Source: Dyella silvae | Lineage (GTDB): Bacteria > Pseudomonadota > Gammaproteobacteria > Xanthomonadales > Rhodanobacteraceae | Direction of reading: 5' to 3' | NCBI RefSeq assembly: GCF_026421305.1 | Contig: NZ_JAPJBQ010000007.1 | Span: 124,001-188,000, forward strand | Length of the DNA stretch: 64,000 bases | Shown here: positions 18,203 through 28,998 of the stretch, one piece after another | How positions within the stretch are numbered: position 1 is the stretch's first letter | Layout: every line of letters starts with the position of its first letter | Position numbers and translations under genes: made by a program | Notes under the pieces: generated by a model | What the model was told of the DNA's origin: nothing | Databases searched by the model: none | The model's input: only the letters and a program-made list of their open reading frames with translations

Positions 18203-19543
18203 CTATTTGCCAATGCAGAACGAGCTGAAGATCGCGCCCAGCAGGTCGTCGCTGGTGTAGGTGCCGGTGATTTCGCCCAATGCCTGCTGCGCCTGACGCA
18301 GCTCTTCCGCGGCGAGTTCACCAGCACGGGTAATGCGCAGCACCTCATCGGCGCATGCCAGATGCGTCGCCACTTGCTCCAACGCCAGCACATGGCGGCG
18401 GCGGGCACTAAAGGCGCCTTCGCCACTGCCGGCGCCAGCCAGCTGCTTCAGGTGATCGCGCAAGGCATCCAGGCCCGCGCCGGTTTTCGCGGATGCCCAG
18501 ACCCAGATCGCATCGGCGCGAATGTCATAGCGCGGCGCGTGCCGGTCGAGGTCAATCTTGTTGATCAGCACGATGCGCTCGACGCTTGCGGGCAAATCGG
18601 CGAGCAAGGTGAGATCGTGACCGGCGTGCTCCGCATCGGTCACCAGCAACGCGACGTCGGCGCGTGCGAGTTCACTGTGCGCACGGCGCACACCTTCGCG
18701 CTCGACAGGATCCTCCGTTTCGCGCAGACCTGCGGTATCAGCAAGTTCGAGTGCGATGCCATCGAGGTTCAACTGTTCGCGCAATACATCGCGCGTTGTG
18801 CCGGCGATATCGGTAACGATGGCGCGATCGCTGCCTGCGAGTGCATTCAACAGGCTGGACTTGCCTGCGTTTGGACGTCCAATGATGGCCACCCGCAAAC
18901 CATCGTTAAGCCGAACGCCGCGTTGCGCTTCGCGCAGAAGTGCTTCGAGCCGCTCTCGAACGGCATGCAGTTGCTGCATGATCGCCGGGTCGGCGAGGAA
19001 ATCGATTTCCTCCTCGGGGAAATCAATCGCCGCTTCGATATGCACACGCAAGGCAATCAATGCCTGCAGCACCTCGTGCACCTTGTGCGAGAACGCACCT
19101 TCCATCGAGCGCAGCGCGGCGCGCGCTCCCGCTTGTGAGCGTGCGGCGATCAGGTCGGCCACGGCTTCAGCCTGGGCCAGGTCAAGTTTGCCGTTGAGAA
19201 ATGCGCGCTCGGTGAATTCGCCTGGTCGCGCCAGCCGTGCGCCCATCGCGCACACGCGGCGCAGCAGTGCATCGAGCAGCACCGGGCTGCCGTGCCCCTG
19301 CAGTTCCAGCACATGTTCGCCGGTATAGGACGCAGGGGCAGGGAAGTAGAGCAGCAAGCCGCGATCGATCAGTTCGCCATCGCGTTCGCGGAAAGCGGTG
19401 AAGTGGGCACGCCGGGGATCGGGGTCTCGGCCTAGCAATTCGCAGGCAATGCCAGGAACCGCGGGGCCCGATACGCGCAATACACCGACACCGGCGGCGC
19501 CGGGTGCGCTGGCAATAGCGGCGATCGTGTCGGTGTGAGTCAT
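18203..19543 (-). CDS. mnmE: tRNA uridine-5-carboxymethylaminomethyl(34) synthesis GTPase MnmE
   Basis: 446 residues from the ATG at 19543. With MnmG it modifies the wobble uridine of several tRNAs. The N-terminal tetrahydrofolate-binding domain starts at TIAAIASAPGAAGVGVLRVSG; the inserted G domain has G1 GRPNAGKSS (K228), G2 DIAGTTRD, G3 DTAGLRE and G4 NKIDL; the C-terminal FCIGK holds the conserved catalytic cysteine. An in-frame extension upstream reads through a REP unit and is not coding. The rpmH-rnpA-yidC-mnmE order is the standard gammaproteobacterial one. Confidence 0.97.
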   Translation of the reverse strand: MTHTDTIAAIASAPGAAGVGVLRVSGPAVPGIACELLGRDPDPRRAHFTAFRERDGELIDRGLLLYFPAPASYTGEHVLELQGHGSPVLLDALLRRVCAMGARLARPGEFTERAFLNGKLDLAQAEAVADLIAARSQAGARAALRSMEGAFSHKVHEVLQALIALRVHIEAAIDFPEEEIDFLADPAIMQQLHAVRERLEALLREAQRGVRLNDGLRVAIIGRPNAGKSSLLNALAGSDRAIVTDIAGTTRDVLREQLNLDGIALELADTAGLRETEDPVEREGVRRAHSELARADVALLVTDAEHAGHDLTLLADLPASVERIVLINKIDLDRHAPRYDIRADAIWVWASAKTGAGLDALRDHLKQLAGAGSGEGAFSARRRHVLALEQVATHLACADEVLRITRAGELAAEELRQAQQALGEITGTYTSDDLLGAIFSSFCIGK

Positions 19544-19600
19544 GAGGGGAATTATGCGGTTTGCGCCAGGGAATACGAAAACGACCAATCCTTCCTGACT

Positions 19601-19727
19601 GTCATCCCGGCGCAGGCCGGGATCCAGTAGCGAGAGCATTGGGCTATCGCGTTAACGTTCGATGTATCGGCGCCGTCGCGAAGACCGACCATTGCCGAAA
19701 CTGGATCCCGGCCTGCGCCGGGATGAC
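19601..19727. repeat. GTCATCCCGG REP pair
   Basis: Units 19601-19627 and 19701-19727 are inverted copies (GTCATCCCGGCGCAGGCCGG and its complement) around a 73-bp spacer. The same family occurs at 10580, 54902, 58106 and 62640. It lies between yidC and mnmE. Confidence 0.78.
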
Positions 19728-19734
19728 GAGCAAG

Positions 19735-19760
19735 AAAAAGGCCGCATCAGCGGCCTTTTT
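19735..19760 (-). terminator. Rho-independent terminator downstream of yidC
   Basis: AAAAAGGCCGC-ATCA-GCGGCCTTTTT is symmetrical, with a GC stem and T-runs on both strands. It lies 20 bp beyond the yidC stop, so it should terminate the yidC transcript and separate it from mnmE. Confidence 0.85.
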
Positions 19761-19779
19761 CCCCGAAGCCTTTCAGCCG

Positions 19780-21480
19780 TCAGGCCGCCTTGGCTTTCTC
19801 TTCCGCGCGATCCACGCTGCGGGTGATCAACCACTGCTGCGCCAGGCTGGTGATGCCGTTCACCACCCAGTACAGCACCAGGCCAGCCGGGAAGAACAGG
19901 AACATGAAGCCGAAGATCACCGGCATCACCTTCATCATCTTCTGCTGCGCCGGATCCATGCCCGCCGCCGACGGCGACAGCCACTGGGTGGCCAGCATCA
20001 CCAGGATGTAGATCACCGGCAGCACGAAGAACGGATCGGGCGCGGAAAGATCGTGGATCCAGCCGAAGAACGGCGCGTGACGCAGCTCCACGCTTTCCAT
20101 CAGCACGCGGTACAAGCCGAAGAACACCGGCATGGTGATCAGCACCGGCAGGCAGCCCGACATCGGGTTGACCTTCTCCTTCTTGTACAGCTCCATCATG
20201 GCCTGCTGCATCTTCATCTTGTCGTCGCCGTAACGCTCCTTGAGAGCAGTCACGCGCGGCTGCAGCTTGCGCATCTTGGCACCGGAACGGAACTGCGCAG
20301 CCGTGAGCTTCCACAGCACGGCCTTCAGGCCCAGCACCAGCAGGATGATGGCGATGCCCCAGTTGCCGCTGATGGCGTGCAGCTGCGACAGCAACCAATG
20401 CAGCGGCTGCGCCACGACGGTGAGCCAACCGTAATTGGTGGTCAGGTCGAGACCCGGCGCCACCTGGTCAAGCGTGCCCTGCAACTTCGGACCCATATAG
20501 AGGCGCGAGGCGGTGGTCACGCTCTGGCCCGGTGCCACGCTGAGCGACGGACCCACCGCGCGGATCAGGTACACCGGCTGCGCCGTGTCCGGATTGATCA
20601 CGCTGGTGCTATAGGTGTTGGCGTCCTGCGCCTGCGGAATCCAGGCGACGAAAAAGTAGTGCTGCAGCATCGACGCCCAGCCACCGGTGATCGCGTGGTT
20701 CAACGGCTTTTTGGCGAAGTCCGCAAACGGCAGGGTGGTGAGCTTGTCTTCCGGGCTGTACCAGGCCGCGCCGTAGAAACTGTGCGAAGAGGGATCGCTG
20801 AAGTTCTGCCACCAGCTCTTCTGCTGAGCCGGGGCCACGCGCTGCAGCTGCTGGTAGGCGTTGCCCTGCCATGCCGCGCTGCCGCCGTTTTCGATCTTCT
20901 GATCCATCGTGACGACATAGCTGCCGCGCTTGAGCGCGAAGGTCTTGGTGACCTTGAGGCCGGCGGCATCCTGCCAGGTCAGGTCGACCTTCAGCTCGTC
21001 CTGACCCTGCGCCAGTGCATAGCTGGTCTGCGCCGCCTGGAACACGGCGCGATGATCGGGCGCCTGACCCTGGTTGCTCACCAGGCCGCTCTGCGCAACG
21101 AAGTACTGCGCTTGCTCGTCATCGAGCAGGCGAACCGGCGCAGGTTCCGGCGTGGCCTTGGTGCGCGGTACCGCCGGATACTGCAGCAGTTCCGAACGCA
21201 CCACGGTGCCACCGCGCGTGTCGACCGTGAGCCGCAGCATGTCGCTGGTCAGCGTGATCAGCTGAGCGGACGCTTCATTGACCGTGCCCGGCACGGCAGC
21301 CGGTGCGGCGGTACCGCTGGCACCCGGCACACTGCCGTCAGCGCTGGCAGGCGCACCGGCGGTGGATGCGGCAGCGACGGCAGCCGGCGGTTGCGGGCTG
21401 TAATCCTTCTCCCAGGCCATGAACAGCATGTAGGCCACAGCCAGCAGGGCGAAGATGAGGAACGTACGCGTTTGATTCAT
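19780..21480 (-). CDS. yidC: Membrane protein insertase YidC
   Basis: 566 residues. Inserts and folds inner-membrane proteins, alone or with SecYEG. The N-terminal anchor (FLIFALLAVAYMLFMAWE) is followed by the large periplasmic beta-sandwich domain of gram-negative YidC, then the conserved five-helix core with KVNPMSGCLPVLITMPVFFGL, WLSPSAAGMDPAQQKMMKVM and FMFLFFPAGLVLYWVVNGI. rnpA ends 58 bp upstream, a gap too short to hold yidD, which sits there in many bacteria. Confidence 0.98.
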   Translation of the reverse strand: MNQTRTFLIFALLAVAYMLFMAWEKDYSPQPPAAVAAASTAGAPASADGSVPGASGTAAPAAVPGTVNEASAQLITLTSDMLRLTVDTRGGTVVRSELLQYPAVPRTKATPEPAPVRLLDDEQAQYFVAQSGLVSNQGQAPDHRAVFQAAQTSYALAQGQDELKVDLTWQDAAGLKVTKTFALKRGSYVVTMDQKIENGGSAAWQGNAYQQLQRVAPAQQKSWWQNFSDPSSHSFYGAAWYSPEDKLTTLPFADFAKKPLNHAITGGWASMLQHYFFVAWIPQAQDANTYSTSVINPDTAQPVYLIRAVGPSLSVAPGQSVTTASRLYMGPKLQGTLDQVAPGLDLTTNYGWLTVVAQPLHWLLSQLHAISGNWGIAIILLVLGLKAVLWKLTAAQFRSGAKMRKLQPRVTALKERYGDDKMKMQQAMMELYKKEKVNPMSGCLPVLITMPVFFGLYRVLMESVELRHAPFFGWIHDLSAPDPFFVLPVIYILVMLATQWLSPSAAGMDPAQQKMMKVMPVIFGFMFLFFPAGLVLYWVVNGITSLAQQWLITRSVDRAEEKAKAA

Positions 21481-21538
21481 CGCGGAGCAGATCCGGTGGA
21501 TGCCGCGACAACGGGCCGCGGAAGAGGGTGAAAAAAGG

Positions 21539-21937
21539 TCAACGTACGATTGTGCCGGTCGGGTCGTCCGGCTTCAACGTGGCCTCGACTTTGACGGAAC
21601 GCAGTTTCTTCCACAGGAGCTGCAATTCGGCGAGCAGCTCAGGGCCGGGCAGGCCGCAGGCCTGCTCGCGCGCCATCACCATAAGGTCGACGGGCGGAAG
21701 CTCAAGACGGGCGCGGCGAAAAGACTCGCGGACAAGGCGCTTGATGCGGTTGCGATCAACCGCGCGCTTGGAGACGCGCTTGGAGATGGCCAGGCCCAGG
21801 CGTGGGTGGCCGAGGTCGTTGACCCGATAGCGCACAGAAAAACAGCGGCCGCCGAGGCGGCCGCTGGCTTGTCGCAGAGCAGCGAAATCACCGGCGCGGC
21901 GGAGCCGCGCCTCGCGCGGCAAGCCGGCGGCAGGCAT
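21539..21937 (-). CDS. rnpA: Ribonuclease P protein component
   Basis: 132 residues. Basic cofactor of the RNase P ribozyme that trims the 5' leader of tRNAs. The signature helix RLGLAISKRVSKRAVDRNRIKRLVRE is present in full (RNR motif). It lies 13 bp after rpmH and would be cotranscribed with it. The start ATG at 21937 gives an N-terminus (PREARLRRAGDF) typical of the family. Confidence 0.96.
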   Translation of the reverse strand: MPAAGLPREARLRRAGDFAALRQASGRLGGRCFSVRYRVNDLGHPRLGLAISKRVSKRAVDRNRIKRLVRESFRRARLELPPVDLMVMAREQACGLPGPELLAELQLLWKKLRSVKVEATLKPDDPTGTIVR

Positions 21938-21950
21938 AGATGCCCGCCGC

Positions 21951-22088
21951 TTACGGGATCAGACGCTTACGACCCTTGGCGCGACGTGCGTTCAGGATCT
22001 TGCGGCCATCGGCCGTTGCCATACGAGCACGGAAGCCGTGGGTGCGGGCACGCTTGAGCTTGCTGGGCTGGAAGGTCCGCTTGGACAT
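21951..22088 (-). CDS. rpmH: 50S ribosomal protein L34
   Basis: 45 residues, very basic: [20 protein letters not shown] and onward, ending AKGRKRLIP. This is the universally conserved small ribosomal protein encoded next to oriC. GGAGG lies eight bases before the ATG, and a near-consensus promoter is 38-67 bp upstream. It is the first gene of the rpmH-rnpA-yidC block. Confidence 0.97.
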   Translation of the reverse strand: MSKRTFQPSKLKRARTHGFRARMATADGRKILNARRAKGRKRLIP

Positions 22089-22125
22089 GGCTTCCTCCGA
22101 AGTTAAGTTGGTAAAAAGGTTGGAA

Positions 22126-22155
22126 ATTATGAAGTGCCCAGATCCCCTCTGTCAA
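22126..22155 (-). promoter_or_regulatory. rpmH promoter
   Basis: On the minus strand a perfect -35 TTGACA (22150-22155) is separated by 18 bp from CATAAT (22126-22131). It lies 38 bp before the rpmH start, as expected for a strong sigma-70 ribosomal-protein promoter. Confidence 0.8.
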
Positions 22156-22173
22156 ATAGGGGTATTTTCGGGG

Positions 22174-22217
22174 TTGACAAAAGGCTGTTTACTTCCTGTG
22201 GATATCCATGTGGATAT
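22174..22217 (+). promoter_or_regulatory. dnaA promoter region with two DnaA boxes
   Basis: TTGACA at 22174-22179 is a perfect -35. The expected -10 zone overlaps a tandem direct repeat TGTGGATATCCA, giving two DnaA boxes in reverse orientation (22197-22205 and 22209-22217, ATATCCACA, one mismatch to TTATCCACA). DnaA bound here would block RNA polymerase, so autorepression of dnaA is the natural reading. The exact -10 is not clear. Confidence 0.55.
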
Positions 22218-22302
22218 CCATGCCATGAAGGGGGCTGCGTGCTGCTAGACTTTCCGGTCCACCCCGCGCGAAAGCGCCCCTTTCAGTGGTTGAAGAATTC
22301 CC

Positions 22303-23658
22303 ATGAGTGATCTGTGGCGGCGCTGTCTCGAGCGTCTCGAGGGCGAATTGAACGCCGAAGACCTGCATACGTGGCTGATGCCGCTGCAGGCACGCGACGA
22401 CACCCATGGCCTGCAGCTGTTTGCGCCCAATCCATACACCCTGGAGACGGTGCGCGAACGCTATCTGGCACGTATCGAGACGGTGATCAGCCAGCTGACC
22501 GGCCATGAGCTGACCGTGCGGCTCGAGGTCGGCTCCAGTTCGCCGCGCGCCACGCCCAGCGGCAAAGCGGCGGCACCGGCTCCCCCGGTTCCCGCCAAGA
22601 CGGCGCCGGCGGTGGCCGAAACGCCTGCCCCCAGCTTTACCCACAACCTGGACCCGCACTACACCTTCGAAACATTTGTCGAAGGCAAGTCGAACCAGCT
22701 GGGCAAAGCAGCCGCCATGCAGGTGGCAATGAACCCTGGCCGCGCCTACAACCCGTTGCTGCTTTACGGCGGCACGGGCCTCGGCAAGACGCATTTGATG
22801 CATGCCACCGGCAATCTGATGCGCGAGCGCAATCCGGATTTCAAGGTGCTGTATCTGCGCTCCGAGCAGTTTGTCGGCTCGATGATCGAAGCGCTGCGCA
22901 CCAAGAGCATGGACGAGTTCAAGCGCCGCTTCCGCTCGGTGGACGCGCTGCTGATCGACGACATCCAGTTCTTCGCCGGCAAGGACACCACTCAGGAAGA
23001 GTTTTTCCACACGTTCAATGCGCTGTTTGAATCCAAGCAGCAGATCATCCTCACCTGCGATCGCTATCCGAAGGAAGTGGACAAGCTGGAGCCGCGCCTG
23101 AAGTCCCGGCTGGGCTGGGGCCTCTCGGTGGCCATCGAACCGCCGGACTTTGAAACGCGTGCGGCGATCCTGCTTTCCAAGGCTCACGACAAGGGCGTGG
23201 CGGTAGGGGAGAACGTGGCGATGCTGCTGGCCAAGCGCATTCGCTCCAACGTGCGCGATCTGGAAGGCGCGCTCAACACGCTGGCAGCGCGCGCCAACTT
23301 CTACGGTAAGCCCATCACCATCGATTTTGCCGAGGAAACCCTGCGCGACCTGCTGGCCACGCATGCTCAAGCGGTGACGGTGCCCAACATCCAGAAGATC
23401 GTCGCCGACTATTACCAGGTGCGTCTGCAGGATCTGCTGTCCAAGCGACGCGTGCGTTCGCTGGCTCGCCCGCGTCAGATCGCCATGGCGCTGTCCAAGG
23501 AACTCACGGAGCACAGCCTGCCGGAAATCGGCGAGGCGTTTGGCGGCCGCGACCATACGACTGTGCTGCACGCCTGCCGCACCATCAAGAAGTTGTGCGA
23601 AACCGACACGCGGATGCGACAGGATTGGGAACAGCTGATCCGCATCCTCACCGGTTGA
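22303..23658 (+). CDS. dnaA: Chromosomal replication initiator DnaA
   Basis: 451 residues. AAA+ initiator that binds DnaA boxes and melts oriC. Domain I (about 1-90, [21 protein letters not shown]) is joined by a Pro/Ala linker to the ATPase, with Walker [10 protein letters not shown] (K162) and Walker [10 protein letters not shown]. The C-terminal domain IV has the DnaA signature [19 protein letters not shown]. Upstream DnaA boxes suggest autoregulation. The oriC candidate follows immediately. Confidence 0.99.
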   Translation: MSDLWRRCLERLEGELNAEDLHTWLMPLQARDDTHGLQLFAPNPYTLETVRERYLARIETVISQLTGHELTVRLEVGSSSPRATPSGKAAAPAPPVPAKTAPAVAETPAPSFTHNLDPHYTFETFVEGKSNQLGKAAAMQVAMNPGRAYNPLLLYGGTGLGKTHLMHATGNLMRERNPDFKVLYLRSEQFVGSMIEALRTKSMDEFKRRFRSVDALLIDDIQFFAGKDTTQEEFFHTFNALFESKQQIILTCDRYPKEVDKLEPRLKSRLGWGLSVAIEPPDFETRAAILLSKAHDKGVAVGENVAMLLAKRIRSNVRDLEGALNTLAARANFYGKPITIDFAEETLRDLLATHAQAVTVPNIQKIVADYYQVRLQDLLSKRRVRSLARPRQIAMALSKELTEHSLPEIGEAFGGRDHTTVLHACRTIKKLCETDTRMRQDWEQLIRILTG

Positions 23659-23904
23659 TACGGCGGCTGTGCACTAATGCCTTGAAAAGTACTGTGGCAA
23701 GCTGTGGATAATAGGTGGACGATTTGGATGGCTAAGTTATCCACAATTGGCCCACAATCATCAGGCTCTTTGGAACACAATGTGAAAATCGTCTAATTTG
23801 TTGATTTTCATAGTGAATTTCGATTTAAAAAGTTATCCACGCCGCCTACCACCACTACAGAACTTCTTTTAAAAACAGAAAAGCAGGATTGGGGAAGCGC
23901 ATAC
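23659..23904. other. Candidate chromosomal origin oriC
   Basis: This 246-bp gap between dnaA and dnaN has two perfect DnaA boxes (TGTGGATAA 23703-23711, TTATCCACA 23737-23745) and one with a single mismatch (TTATCCACG 23833-23841). An AT-rich tract (about 23775-23835) contains an inverted repeat TGAAAATC/GATTTTCA. A GC-rich cluster and CTA/CCA triplets follow the third box, somewhat like a DnaA-trio unwinding site. In related Xanthomonadales oriC is placed here. Only three good boxes are seen, so the boundary may extend into the dnaA promoter. Confidence 0.72.
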
Positions 23905-25005
23905 ATGCAATTCAGCATTCAACGAGAAGCTCTGCTCAAACCGTTGCAGCAGGTCGTTGGCGTCGTCGAACGTCGCCAGACGCTGCCGGTGCTGGCCAAC
24001 CTGCTGGTGAAGGTCGCCGACGGCAAAGTGTCGATGACGGGTACCGATCTGGAAGTGGAAATGATTGCCACGACGACGGCTGACAAGCTGGTCGACGGCG
24101 AAATCACCATTCCAGCGCGCAAGTTGTTCGACATCGTCCGCGCATTGCCTGATGGCGCTCAGATCGAACTGAAGCTCAACGGCGATCGCGTGGCGATGAA
24201 TGCGGGACGTAGCCGCTTCACGCTGGCCACGTTGCCCGCCACCGAGTTCCCGACCATCGATGAAATAGAGCTGGTTGAGCGGGTCTCGCTCCCGGAAGAA
24301 GTGCTGCGCGATCTCATGGAGCGCACGGCCTTCGCCATGGCCAATCAGGATGTGCGCTACTACTTGAACGGCATGCTGCTGGATCTCCAGGAGCACACGC
24401 TGCGTTGCGTGGCCACTGACGGTCATCGGCTGGCTCTCAAGGAGACCAAGCTGGAGAGCAAAGTTTCCACGCGTCGCCAGATCATCATTCCGCGTAAGGG
24501 CGTGAACGAGCTGATTGGTTTGTTTGAAGCAGGGGATGGCGAGGTCGAGCTCGAGTTCGGCCGTAACCACCTCCGTGTCCGCCGTGGCGACGTGGTGTTT
24601 ACCTCCAAGCTCATCGATGGCCGCTTCCCGGATTACGAAGCGGTGATTCCGCTCGGCGCGGACAAGCATGCGACGCTGGATCGCGAAGTGCTGCGTGGCG
24701 CGTTGCAGCGTGCGGCGATTCTTTCGAACGAAAAGTATCGCGGCGTGAAGCTGGAGCTTTCACCGGGCAAGCTGCGCATCGTCGCTCATAACCCGGAGCA
24801 GGAAGAGGCCGTGGAAGAGGTTGAGGCCGATACGCCCGTGTCGGATCTCGCCGTGGGCTTCAATGTCGGCTATCTGCTCGATGCACTGGCTGCGCTTCGC
24901 GGTGAGCGTGCTCGTCTGAACCTTCGTGATGCGCAGTCGAGCTGTCTGGTTCAGGAAGACGATAGTGATCAGGCCCGCCACGTGATCATGCCGCTGCGCC
25001 TCTGA
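23905..25005 (+). CDS. dnaN: DNA polymerase III subunit beta (sliding clamp)
   Basis: 366 residues, exactly E. coli length. Homodimeric ring that tethers Pol III to DNA. Three repeated clamp folds run the length of the protein; MQFSIQREALLKPLQQVVGVVERRQTLPVL is the conserved opening (here quoted in part) and the end VIMPLRL matches the family. It lies just after the oriC candidate, with recF next. Confidence 0.99.
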   Translation: MQFSIQREALLKPLQQVVGVVERRQTLPVLANLLVKVADGKVSMTGTDLEVEMIATTTADKLVDGEITIPARKLFDIVRALPDGAQIELKLNGDRVAMNAGRSRFTLATLPATEFPTIDEIELVERVSLPEEVLRDLMERTAFAMANQDVRYYLNGMLLDLQEHTLRCVATDGHRLALKETKLESKVSTRRQIIIPRKGVNELIGLFEAGDGEVELEFGRNHLRVRRGDVVFTSKLIDGRFPDYEAVIPLGADKHATLDREVLRGALQRAAILSNEKYRGVKLELSPGKLRIVAHNPEQEEAVEEVEADTPVSDLAVGFNVGYLLDALAALRGERARLNLRDAQSSCLVQEDDSDQARHVIMPLRL

Positions 25006-25046
25006 TGACGGTTTCTCGTTTGCCTAAGCCGGGCAAGCCACCATTG

Positions 25047-25087
25047 AACGCCGGAGTTGTCGCCAGACGCTCCGGCGTTTCTGTTTA
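25047..25087 (+). terminator. Candidate terminator or attenuator between dnaN and recF
   Basis: AACGCCGGAG (25047-25056) pairs perfectly with CTCCGGCGTT (25070-25079), followed by TCTGTTT. It would partly uncouple recF from dnaN. Confidence 0.6.
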
Positions 25088-25101
25088 CGGAGTTAGCTGA
25101 G

Positions 25102-26181
25102 ATGTGGCTGGAGAGCCTGCGTATTCGAGGGCTGCGTTGCCTGGGGGACGTCTCGGTACCGTTGGCACCGGGGGTGACCGTCTTTGCCGGCCCCAATGGG
25201 GCTGGGAAGACGAGTCTGTTGGAAGCTGCGTTTCTGCTGTCGCATGCGAGATCCTTTCGGGCTGGTGCTAAAGACGCGCTGTTGCAGCGTGGTGCCGATG
25301 GTTTATCGGTGTTTTCGGAGTTGCGGCATGCGGATGGCCGCGGGCGGCGGCTGGGGTTAGGGCGTCAGGGTGTGCGCTGGGAAGCCCGCATGGATGGCGA
25401 AGCGGTGACGCTCAGCGAGCTGGTGGGGGAGTGCGCCGTGGTTTGTTTCGAGCCCGGCTCGCATGCCTTGATCGCGGGAGGAGCCGAAGAACGTCGCCGC
25501 TACCTGGATTGGGGTGTGTTCCACGTGGAACACGAGTTCATTCTGGCCTGGCGGCGGTATCAGCGGGCGTTGAAGCAGCGGAACACCTTGCTTCGGGCGT
25601 CCAATCTGGTGCCGGAAGCTCAGTTCCTCCCCTGGGAAGCCGAACTCGACTCAGCCGCCACCACCATTGATGCCCTTCGACAGGTTTATTTGGCGGCTCT
25701 TCGCCCCCATATCCAAGCGGCAATGGCGGGACTATTGCCCGAGCTCGGGGAAGTTGAATTGCGCTACCGGCGCGGTTGGTCCGAAGAGGTCCCCCTGGGG
25801 GAACTTCTGGCTTCCCAACGGGGTAGGGATCTGGCCCGCGGGCACACCACCATCGGGTCACACCGCGCAGACTGGTCCCTTGCCTTCGAGCATGCGCCCT
25901 TGCGTGAACATCTCTCGCGCGGCCAGGAAAAGCTGACAGCGTTGGGCTGCACGCTCGCGCAGGCGGCCTTATACGCTGAGCGGCGGGGCGAGTGGCCTGT
26001 GGTATGCCTGGACGATCTGGCTTCGGAGCTCGATAAGGCTCATCAGGCAGCGGTGGTCAGCCAGCTAAGGGCCGTAGGAGCCCAGGTATTGGTTACGGGA
26101 ACAGAGGTTCCGGACGCGCTACAGACCGGTCCGACCCAGGTGTTCCACGTGGAACAAGGTCGTATCAACCCCCTGCTATAA
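25102..26181 (+). CDS. recF: DNA replication and repair protein RecF
   Basis: 359 residues from the ATG at 25102. SMC-like ATPase that helps load RecA at gaps. It has Walker A GPNGAGKTSLLEA (about residues 33-45), the ABC signature region LSRGQEKL and Walker B VVCLDDLASELD. An in-frame extension upstream overlaps the terminator hairpin and is unlikely to be translated. Two 16-bp parS palindromes are embedded in the coding sequence, encoding VFHVEH and VFHVEQ. gyrB begins 78 bp later. Confidence 0.97.
   Translation: MWLESLRIRGLRCLGDVSVPLAPGVTVFAGPNGAGKTSLLEAAFLLSHARSFRAGAKDALLQRGADGLSVFSELRHADGRGRRLGLGRQGVRWEARMDGEAVTLSELVGECAVVCFEPGSHALIAGGAEERRRYLDWGVFHVEHEFILAWRRYQRALKQRNTLLRASNLVPEAQFLPWEAELDSAATTIDALRQVYLAALRPHIQAAMAGLLPELGEVELRYRRGWSEEVPLGELLASQRGRDLARGHTTIGSHRADWSLAFEHAPLREHLSRGQEKLTALGCTLAQAALYAERRGEWPVVCLDDLASELDKAHQAAVVSQLRAVGAQVLVTGTEVPDALQTGPTQVFHVEQGRINPLL
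25516..25533. promoter_or_regulatory. parS: parS centromere site 1
   Basis: GTGTTCCACGTGGAACAC is a perfect 18-bp palindrome containing the 16-bp parS consensus TGTTCCACGTGGAACA with no mismatch. ParB binds this sequence near oriC to drive origin segregation. It is inside recF. Confidence 0.85.
26141..26156. promoter_or_regulatory. parS: parS centromere site 2
   Basis: A second exact TGTTCCACGTGGAACA, 25 bp before the recF stop and about 610 bp from site 1. Two exact 16-mers this close to the origin are very unlikely by chance. Confidence 0.85.
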
Positions 26182-26193
26182 TCAATCGATTAA

Positions 26194-28677
<2,484 letters not shown>

Positions 28678-28682
28678 CGCAA

Positions 28683-28736
28683 AGGCCGACGGCGGCGCAC
28701 CCGGAACCCCGGTTGCGCTGCCGTTGGCCTCTTCTT
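28683..28736 (+). terminator. Terminator after gyrB
   Basis: A long imperfect hairpin, AGGCCgACGGCgGCGC paired with GCGCtGCCGTtGGCCT, followed by CTTCTTT, begins six bases after the gyrB stop. The rest of the 321-bp gap to the next gene is AT-richer and holds no gene I can support. Confidence 0.6.
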
Positions 28737-28998
28737 TGGCGTCGTGTACTAACGCATTAATACGCTAATTTAAGTCGGGAAAAGCCCTGCCGATAGCAGC
28801 TTTCCAAGGCCATAAAGTCATGGGTGACATCGGCCTTCCGCTCGAAAATGAAGACCAATCGCGCGCGTATGGCTCAACTTATTGATTCTTAACAATCTTT
28901 GTTGTGGCACTGCGACTTGTTATCTGCCGCCGAGTCAGGTTACGCTCAGCGATCCCCCGCGTTGTCGACGCGTGAAACCTTACACCCTGAGGACTGCC

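Noticed and set aside
19561-21531. 656-codon open frame on the plus strand opposite yidC
   Set aside because: His/Arg/Gln-rich composition typical of the antisense of a GC-rich gene, no ribosome binding site, and yidC is unambiguous on the other strand.
22189-23571. 460-codon minus-strand frame opposite dnaA
   Set aside because: Antisense shadow of dnaA; no recognisable protein family and low-complexity residues.
24975-24984. Other CACGTG hexamers (also near 26433, 47563 and 52735) as further parS sites
   Set aside because: The flanking bases do not match TGTTCC/GGAACA; only the two recF sites match over 16 bp.
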